A stretch of 64,000 bases of DNA, from NCBI GenBank assembly GCA_044221555.1, contig JBGAOY010000008.1, positions 62,001 to 126,000 on the forward strand, in the 5' to 3' direction. The notes below the pieces were generated by a model, which did not search any database, was not told the origin of the DNA, and saw only the letters and a program-made list of their open reading frames with translations. The translations under genes were made by a program, and so were the position numbers. Origin of the DNA: JAEUJM01 sp044221555. Lineage in GTDB: Bacteria > Actinomycetota > Acidimicrobiia > Acidimicrobiales > DATDAH01. Below are positions 58,581 through 64,000 of the stretch, in pieces (position 1 is the first letter of the stretch; every line of letters begins with the position of its first letter).

Positions 58581-59977
58581 GCGACACCACGCCCGCGCCG
58601 GCGCACACCCGTTCGCCCGACCTGCCCCGGATCGTCAGCTCCCGCTGGGACCTCGACGACTCGCACACCCTGGCGGCCTACGAGGCCACCGGCGGCTACG
58701 CCGGCCTGCGGGCGGCGCTGGCCAAGCCACCCCAAGGAGTGGTCGACGAGGTCAAGGCCGCCACCCTGCTGGGCCGTGGCGGCGCCGGCTTCCCCGCCGG
58801 CGTCAAGTGGGGCTTCTGCCCGCCGGGCGTGTGGCCCCGCTACCTCGTCGTCAACGGCGACGAGAGCGAGCCGGGCACCTACAAGGACCGCATCCTCATG
58901 GAGCGCGACCCGCACCAGCTGATCGAGGGCGTGCTCATCGCCTGCTACGCGGTCGGCTGCGCGCAGGCGTTCCTCTACGTGCGGGGCGAGATGGCCCTGG
59001 CCCAGGAGCGCATCGCGTCCGCCCTCAACGAGGCCTACGCCGCCGGTTACGTGGGCAAGAACATCCTCGGCTCGGACTACTCGGTCGACATCGTCCTGCA
59101 CTGGGGCGCGGGCGCCTACATCGTGGGCGAGGAGACGGCGCTCATCGAGAGCCTCGAGGGCAACCGGGGCATGCCCCGGCTCAAGCCGCCGTACTTCCCC
59201 GCAGCGATGGGCCTGTACGAGAAGCCCACCATCGTCAACAACGTCGAGACGCTGTCCAACCTCCCCTGGATCATGACCAACGGGGCCGACGCCTTCGCCG
59301 CGCTCGGCGCCGAGACCTCCCGGGGCATGCGGCTGTTCGCGGTCTCGGGCCACGTCAAGAACCCCGGGGTGTTCGAGGTGGAGTTCGGCGTCACGACCTA
59401 CCGCGACCTCATCTTCGGCGCCGCATACGGGGGCGGCATCCGCGACGGCAACCAGCTCAAGTGCTTCATCCCGGGCGGCGCGTCGGCGCCGTGGTTCTTC
59501 GACGAGCACCTCGACCTGCCCCTCGAGACCGGGGCGGTCGGCAAGGCCGGCTCGATGATGGGCTCCGGCGCGATCGTCGTGATGGACCACACCACCGACG
59601 CGGTGAAGGCCTGCTGGAAGGTCGTGAAGTTCTTCGCCCACGAGTCGTGCGGCAAGTGCACACCCTGCCGGGAGGGCACCGACTGGCTCGAGAAGATCCT
59701 CGAGCGCATCATCGCCGGCCACGGCCGCCCCGACGACCTCGAGTTGCTGCTCGACGTGTGCGACAACATCAGCCCGGGCCTGGCCTGGCCGCCACGGCAG
59801 ACCACGATCTGCCCGCTCGGGCCGTCGGCGGTCTCGCCGATCAACTCCGCGGTCGTCCGCTTCCGCGACGAGTTCGAGGCCTACCTGGCCAACGCCGAGC
59901 CGGCCGAGATCGCCTCAGTGGGCGGTTCGGTACCGGTCGACATCCGCGTCGGAGCGACCACAGGAGCCCACGCGTGA
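58577..59977 (+). CDS. nuoF: NADH-quinone oxidoreductase subunit F
   Basis: A 466-residue subunit that oxidises NADH through FMN. ATLLGRGGAGFPAGVKWGF binds NADH, YLVVNGDESEPGTYKDRIL follows, GAGAYIVGEETALIESLEG is the FMN region, and SCGKCTPCREGTDW with TTICPLGPSA ligates a [4Fe-4S] cluster. A 40-residue N-terminal addition precedes the core. Overlaps nuoG by GTGA. Confidence 0.95.
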   Translation: MSDTTPAPAHTRSPDLPRIVSSRWDLDDSHTLAAYEATGGYAGLRAALAKPPQGVVDEVKAATLLGRGGAGFPAGVKWGFCPPGVWPRYLVVNGDESEPGTYKDRILMERDPHQLIEGVLIACYAVGCAQAFLYVRGEMALAQERIASALNEAYAAGYVGKNILGSDYSVDIVLHWGAGAYIVGEETALIESLEGNRGMPRLKPPYFPAAMGLYEKPTIVNNVETLSNLPWIMTNGADAFAALGAETSRGMRLFAVSGHVKNPGVFEVEFGVTTYRDLIFGAAYGGGIRDGNQLKCFIPGGASAPWFFDEHLDLPLETGAVGKAGSMMGSGAIVVMDHTTDAVKACWKVVKFFAHESCGKCTPCREGTDWLEKILERIIAGHGRPDDLELLLDVCDNISPGLAWPPRQTTICPLGPSAVSPINSAVVRFRDEFEAYLANAEPAEIASVGGSVPVDIRVGATTGAHA

Positions 59978-62691
59978 GCGACACCAGGGCCGAGGACCAC
60001 GTCGAGACCGTGACCATCACGCTGAACGGCCAGACCGTCGAGGCCGAGAAAGGCGAGTTGGTCATCAAGGCGGCCGAGCGCGCCGGCGTCTACATCCCCC
60101 ACTTCTGCTACCACCCGCGCATGAAGCCGGTGGGCATGTGCCGCATGTGCATCGTCGACATCGACACGGGCCGCGGCCCCGCCCTGCAGCCCTCGTGCAT
60201 GATCCAGGTGGCCCCCGACATGGTGGTGGACACCGAGTCGCCGGGCACCAAGAAGGCCCAGGACGGCATCCTCGAGTTCCTGCTGCTCAACCACCCGCTC
60301 GACTGCCCCGTGTGCGACAAGGGTGGCGAGTGCCCCCTGCAGGACCAGACCATCGCCTACGGCCCCGGCGAGAGCCGCATGGTGGAGGAGAAGCGCCACC
60401 ACGCCAAGCCCATCCCGATCAGCCAGAACGTCTACCTCGACCGCGAGCGCTGCATCCTGTGCGACCGGTGCACCCGGTTCGCCAAGGACGTGGCCGGCGA
60501 CCCGCTGATCCACTTCACCGAGCGGGGCTCGCACACCGAGATCGCCACGTTCCCCGACGACCCGTTCTCGTCGTACTTCAGCGGCAACACCGTGCAGATC
60601 TGCCCCGTCGGGGCGCTCACCGCCAAGCCCTACCGCTTCAAGGCCCGTCCGTGGGACCTCGTCGAGACCGAGTCCACCTGCACCTCCTGCTCGGTCGGCT
60701 GCCGGGTGTCGGTGCACACCTCCCGCAACCGGGTGCTGCGCTACCAGGGCGTCGACATCGACCCGGTCAACTGGAGCTGGATGTGCGACAAGGGCCGCTT
60801 CGACTTCGAGGCCGTCCACAGCGACGACCGCCTCGGCGCCCCGCTGGTGCGCGACGGCGCCTCCGGCGAGCTGGCCGATGCCTCGTGGAACGAGGCGCTG
60901 GGCGCCGCCGCCGGCCTGCTGAAGGCCACCCTCGACTCGGCCGGTGCCGGTGCCATCGGCGTGATCGGCGGGGCCCGCCTCACCAACGAGTCGGCGTACG
61001 CCTGGGCCAAGCTGGCCAAGGGCGTGCTGGGAACCGACAACGTCGACGCCCAGTTGGGTGACGGCCTGGCCGCCGAGGTGGTGCTGGGCCTGCCCCGGGC
61101 CACCATCGACGAGGTGTGCGCTCCCGGCGGGACGGTGGTGCTGCTCGCGCCCGACCTGAAAGAGGAGCTGCCGGTGCTGCACCTGCGGCTGCGCCACGCC
61201 GCGGTGAGCGATGGTGTGCGCATCGTCGAGGTGTCGCCCCAGGCCACCGGCCTCACGCCCCACGCGCTGGCATCGCTGCGCCACCAGCCCGGCGACGTGG
61301 TGGCGGTGGTGCAGGCCCTGTTCGGGGCCGGTGCCGCGCCCGACGGCCTCGATGCCGATGCGCTGAGCCGGTGCCGCGATGCCCTCGCCGCCGGGCCCGT
61401 CAGCGTCGTGGTCGGCCGGCCGTCGCTGGCCGACTCCGGGGCGGCGATCGCCGAGGCCGCCGGCGTCATCGTCGCCGCCCGGGCCGACGCCCGCTTCCTG
61501 CCCGCCCTCCGCCGGGCCAACGTGCACGGCGCCCTCGATCTGGGCCTCGCCCCGGGCCTGCTGCCCGGCCGGGTCACCCTGGCCGACGGGGCCGAGTGGT
61601 TCACGGCGCAGTGGGGATCGGTGCCCGAGGCCACCGGCCTCGACACCGCCGGCATCCTGGCCGCGGCCGCCGACGGGCGGATCGAGACGCTGGTGCTGCT
61701 CGGCGCCGACCCGATGGCCGACTTCCCCGACGCCGAGTTGGCCCGCAGGGCCTTCGAGGGTGCAGGGTCGATCATCGCCGTCGACCTGTTCCGCACCACC
61801 TCGTCCGCACGGGCCGATGTGGTGCTGGCCGCCGCCGGCTACGCGGAGGTCGACGGCACCACCACGAACCTCGAGGGGCGCGTCAGCCGGGTCACCCAGC
61901 GGGTCACCCCGCCCGGCACCGCCCGGGCCGACTGGATGATCGCCGCCGAGTTGGCCTTCCGCCTCGGTGCCGACCTCGACCTCGAATCGGCGGCCGACAT
62001 CTGGACCGAGATCGAAGCGGTGGCCCCCGCGTTCGCCGGCCTCACCCTCGACCTGCTGGCCTCCGACGCGGCGACCGACGGCTTCGTGGTGCCCCTGCCG
62101 GCACCCGCGGCCGAGCCCGGCGCGGCCGAGCCCGACGGCGAGGCGACGGCGGAGGGTGCCGAGGGCGCCGCGGAGGCCGATGCGCAGGCCTCCGCCGCTG
62201 ATCCGGCCGAGGGCGATGCCGAGGGTGCCGATGCCGAGGGTGCCGATGCCGAGGGTGCCGACGCCGAGACGGCTGCCTCGGAACCGGCGGGGCCGCAACG
62301 GCCGGCGCTGATCGGGTTCACCACCCCTCCTGCCGCTCCCACCAGCAACGAGCACGACGCCTACTCGCGGCGCCTGGTCGTGGGCCGCCGCCTCTACGAC
62401 GACGGCACCCTGGTGCAGCGGTCGCCGTCGCTGGCCGGCCTGGCCCCCACGGCCGTGTTGCACCTGAGCCCCAAGGACCACGACCAGGTGGGCGTCGGCG
62501 TGGCCGGCGTCACCCAGGTGCGCGTGCGCTCCGCCAAGGGCGAGGTCACGGTCCCGGCCGTGATCGACAAGAGCCTGGCTCCCGGCACCGCCAGCCTGGC
62601 GTTCCACCAGCCGGGCACCGCGGCAGCGGAGCTCATCGACAGCGGCGCCCCTGTCACCGAGATCCGCATCGAATCGGTGGAGGCCGGCTGA
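59974..62691 (+). CDS. nuoG: NADH-quinone oxidoreductase subunit G
   Basis: A 905-residue subunit. The N-terminal [2Fe-2S] ligands are in HFCYHPRMKPVGMCRMC; the next clusters use HPLDCPVCDKGGECPLQDQ and RCILCDRCTRFAKDVAGD, then TCTSCSVGCRVSVHTSRNRV begins the molybdopterin-oxidoreductase-like domain, which has no cofactor role. Residues about 710-775 are a low-complexity insert of Ala, Asp, Glu and Gly, including four DAEGA-type pentapeptides encoded by near-identical 15-base units at about 62213-62266. The C-terminal ASLAFHQPGTAAAELIDS domain follows. GTG start. Confidence 0.94.
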   Translation: MSDTRAEDHVETVTITLNGQTVEAEKGELVIKAAERAGVYIPHFCYHPRMKPVGMCRMCIVDIDTGRGPALQPSCMIQVAPDMVVDTESPGTKKAQDGILEFLLLNHPLDCPVCDKGGECPLQDQTIAYGPGESRMVEEKRHHAKPIPISQNVYLDRERCILCDRCTRFAKDVAGDPLIHFTERGSHTEIATFPDDPFSSYFSGNTVQICPVGALTAKPYRFKARPWDLVETESTCTSCSVGCRVSVHTSRNRVLRYQGVDIDPVNWSWMCDKGRFDFEAVHSDDRLGAPLVRDGASGELADASWNEALGAAAGLLKATLDSAGAGAIGVIGGARLTNESAYAWAKLAKGVLGTDNVDAQLGDGLAAEVVLGLPRATIDEVCAPGGTVVLLAPDLKEELPVLHLRLRHAAVSDGVRIVEVSPQATGLTPHALASLRHQPGDVVAVVQALFGAGAAPDGLDADALSRCRDALAAGPVSVVVGRPSLADSGAAIAEAAGVIVAARADARFLPALRRANVHGALDLGLAPGLLPGRVTLADGAEWFTAQWGSVPEATGLDTAGILAAAADGRIETLVLLGADPMADFPDAELARRAFEGAGSIIAVDLFRTTSSARADVVLAAAGYAEVDGTTTNLEGRVSRVTQRVTPPGTARADWMIAAELAFRLGADLDLESAADIWTEIEAVAPAFAGLTLDLLASDAATDGFVVPLPAPAAEPGAAEPDGEATAEGAEGAAEADAQASAADPAEGDAEGADAEGADAEGADAETAASEPAGPQRPALIGFTTPPAAPTSNEHDAYSRRLVVGRRLYDDGTLVQRSPSLAGLAPTAVLHLSPKDHDQVGVGVAGVTQVRVRSAKGEVTVPAVIDKSLAPGTASLAFHQPGTAAAELIDSGAPVTEIRIESVEAG

Positions 62692-63881
62692 TGGGCGATC
62701 CCCTGTTCGCCGACGGGCTCGACCTGGCCGTCGTGCTCATCGTGTTGTTCAAGGTGGTCCTCACCTTCGCCTTCTTGATGGTGGCGGTGATGTTCATGGT
62801 GTGGTTCGAGCGCAAGCTCATCAGCGACATGCAGAACCGCATCGGCCCCAACCGGGCCGGGCCCTGGGGGTTGCTGCAGACCCTCGCCGACGGCATCAAG
62901 CTGTTCTTCAAGGAGGACTCCAAGCCCGACAAGGCCGACATGACCGTGTTCAAGCTGGCGCCCTACCTGTCGCTGGTGCCCGCGTTCCTCACCTTCGCCA
63001 TCATCCCCGTGGCCGGCAACTTCATGGACGGCGGCGACGGCACCATCAGCCTCTTCGGGCACACCACCTACGCCCAGCTGGCCGACCCCCCGGTGGGCAT
63101 CCTGTTGGCCCTGGCCATGTCGTCGGTGGCGGTCTACGGCGTGATGCTGGCCGGCTGGTCGTCGGGCTCGAAGTACCCGCTCCTGGGCTCGGTCCGGGCG
63201 TCGGCGCAGATGGTGTCGTACGAAGCGGCCCTGGGCCTGTCGGTGGCCACGATCGTCCTGCTGGCGGGCAGCCTCAGCACCCACCTCATCGTGGCCGGGC
63301 AGTCCAACTACACCTGGAACCTCTGGGCCGCGGGCTTCGTGCCCTTCATCATCTTCCTCATCGCCTCGACCGCCGAGCTGAACCGGCCCCCGTTCGACCT
63401 GGTCGAGGCCGAGCAGGAGCTGGTGGGCGGCTTCCACACCGAGTACAGCTCGATCCGCTTCGCCCTGTTCTTCCTGGCCGAGTTCATGAACACGGTCACG
63501 ATGTCGGCGATCATCGTCACCCTCTTCTTCGGCGGGCCGACGGGCCCCATCCTGTTCGGCCCCGAGTGGCTGTGGCCGCCGATCTGGTTCTTCACCAAGC
63601 TCGGCGTCTTCCTGTTCGTCTTCGTGTGGTTCCGGGCCACGTTGCCCCGGTTCCGCTACGACCAGCTCATGGACCTGGGGTGGAAGCTGCTCATCCCGAT
63701 GGCGCTCGGCTGGCTGCTCTTGATCGGCGCGTTCCGCATCGCCCGCGACGAGGACTGGAACCTGGGCGCGGTGCTCGCCATCGCGGTGGTGGGGCTGCTC
63801 GTGGCCGCGTCGTTGCTGAACGGCGCCATCGGGGCCGCCCGCCGGCGGCGCGAAGAGGCCGACACGGAGGCGTTCTCATGA
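62691..63881 (+). CDS. nuoH: NADH-quinone oxidoreductase subunit H
   Basis: A 396-residue membrane subunit with eight or nine helices. WFERKLISDMQNRIGPNRAG is the quinone-site signature, KEDSKPDKADMTVFKLAPYL and FDLVEAEQELVGGFHTEYSS (with its acidic cluster) are conserved, and RATLPRFRYDQLMDLGWKLL is the second signature. It connects the quinone cavity to the proton-pumping arm. Start overlaps the nuoG stop by one base; its stop overlaps the ATG of a 6-codon mini-ORF. Confidence 0.95.
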   Translation: MGDPLFADGLDLAVVLIVLFKVVLTFAFLMVAVMFMVWFERKLISDMQNRIGPNRAGPWGLLQTLADGIKLFFKEDSKPDKADMTVFKLAPYLSLVPAFLTFAIIPVAGNFMDGGDGTISLFGHTTYAQLADPPVGILLALAMSSVAVYGVMLAGWSSGSKYPLLGSVRASAQMVSYEAALGLSVATIVLLAGSLSTHLIVAGQSNYTWNLWAAGFVPFIIFLIASTAELNRPPFDLVEAEQELVGGFHTEYSSIRFALFFLAEFMNTVTMSAIIVTLFFGGPTGPILFGPEWLWPPIWFFTKLGVFLFVFVWFRATLPRFRYDQLMDLGWKLLIPMALGWLLLIGAFRIARDEDWNLGAVLAIAVVGLLVAASLLNGAIGAARRRREEADTEAFS

Positions 63882-63898
63882 GCGGAGCGGCGAACTGA
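63878..63898 (+). CDS. Six-codon mini-ORF between nuoH and nuoI
   Basis: MSGAAN: the ATG overlaps the nuoH stop (ATGA), and its TGA shares one base with the nuoI ATG (TGATG). The DNA ATGAGCGGAGCGGCGAAC resembles the ends of the longer units (ATGAGCGAAGCGG and GGAGTGAACG), as if the middle were deleted. It also supplies GGAGCGG as nuoI ribosome binding site. It may be only a spacer with that site. Confidence 0.3.
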   Translation: MSGAAN

Positions 63899-64000
63899 TG
63901 GCCGGCGACCCGTTCGACTACATCCGCGGCTTCGCGGTCACCTTCAAGAAGCTGTTCGAGGAACGCCTCACCGACGAGTACCCGAAAGAGAAGGCGCCGA
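63898..64000 (+). CDS. nuoI: NADH-quinone oxidoreductase subunit I, 3' end outside window
   Basis: The first 34 residues are visible: DPFDYIRGFAVTFKKLFEER, LTDEYP and KEKAP. This is the amphipathic N-terminal helix of NuoI before its two ferredoxin clusters, matching GFxxTFxxLF...YP of the family. The position after nuoH supports it. The cluster-binding part lies beyond the window. Confidence 0.85.
   Translation, partial: MAGDPFDYIRGFAVTFKKLFEERLTDEYPKEKAP

Overview
The window is chromosomal DNA of a GC-rich, aerobic actinobacterium. Supporting signs are dense GTG/ATG starts with stop-start overlaps, a rex-hemA-hemC order like that of Streptomyces, an Rv0500A-like HTH gene beside proC, and a respiratory bc complex that runs straight into nuoA. 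The best guess is class Acidimicrobiia. That rests on the split cytochrome b, the extra ferredoxin and membrane subunits of the bc complex and the general gene style. It is inference, not proof. No rRNA, tRNA, CRISPR array, integrase or transposase was seen.

Layout. 1-5.2 kb: a YbjN-like gene end, an MFS exporter, proC, a small HTH regulator, a glycosyltransferase, and a SAM hydrolase coupled to a tiny membrane protein. 5.3-9.4 kb: an ABC exporter pair, an acyl-CoA ligase and a lipoprotein. 9.5-23.7 kb: tetrapyrrole genes (rex, a siroheme-type dehydrogenase, hemA, hemC, a cobA-hemD fusion, hemB, hemL), interrupted by a secreted-protein gene, a membrane protein, an aldehyde dehydrogenase, a ThDP enzyme and gdhA. 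23.8-28.7 kb: a secreted trypsin-like protease, then a restriction-modification-like group (MerR-type regulator, two nuclease-like proteins, and a convergent DNA methylase with a small partner). 28.7-37.9 kb: an SDR, an MFS protein fused to cyclic-nucleotide-binding domains, a PLP decarboxylase fused to such a domain, a CASTOR/POLLUX-type channel, a LOG protein and ung. 38-42.2 kb: pgi-gnd-zwf. 42.3-46.9 kb: two paralogous Ser/Thr kinases with extracytoplasmic propellers. 47-49 kb: a geranylgeranyl-reductase-like flavoprotein and a membrane cytochrome c. 49.5-64 kb: one long respiratory operon (bc complex with ferredoxin, then nuoA to nuoI, cut by the window end).

How it fits together. Rex senses NADH/NAD+. 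It has a candidate site at its own promoter, at the head of the heme genes, and there is a Rex/CRP-like palindrome in front of the bc-nuo operon. Heme synthesis, the cytochromes and complex I may therefore share redox control. The pgi-gnd-zwf genes would supply NADPH, which gdhA may use.

The most unusual feature is a family of very short, basic mini-ORFs placed between genes (upstream of hemB, the 37.1-kb gene, the diheme cytochrome c gene, nuoF, nuoI and gnd). Most are joined to the next gene by ATGA or GTGA overlaps. The repeated ones carry a small hairpin directly before a Shine-Dalgarno sequence. Two further families of 43-48 bp intergenic inverted repeats are scattered through the window.
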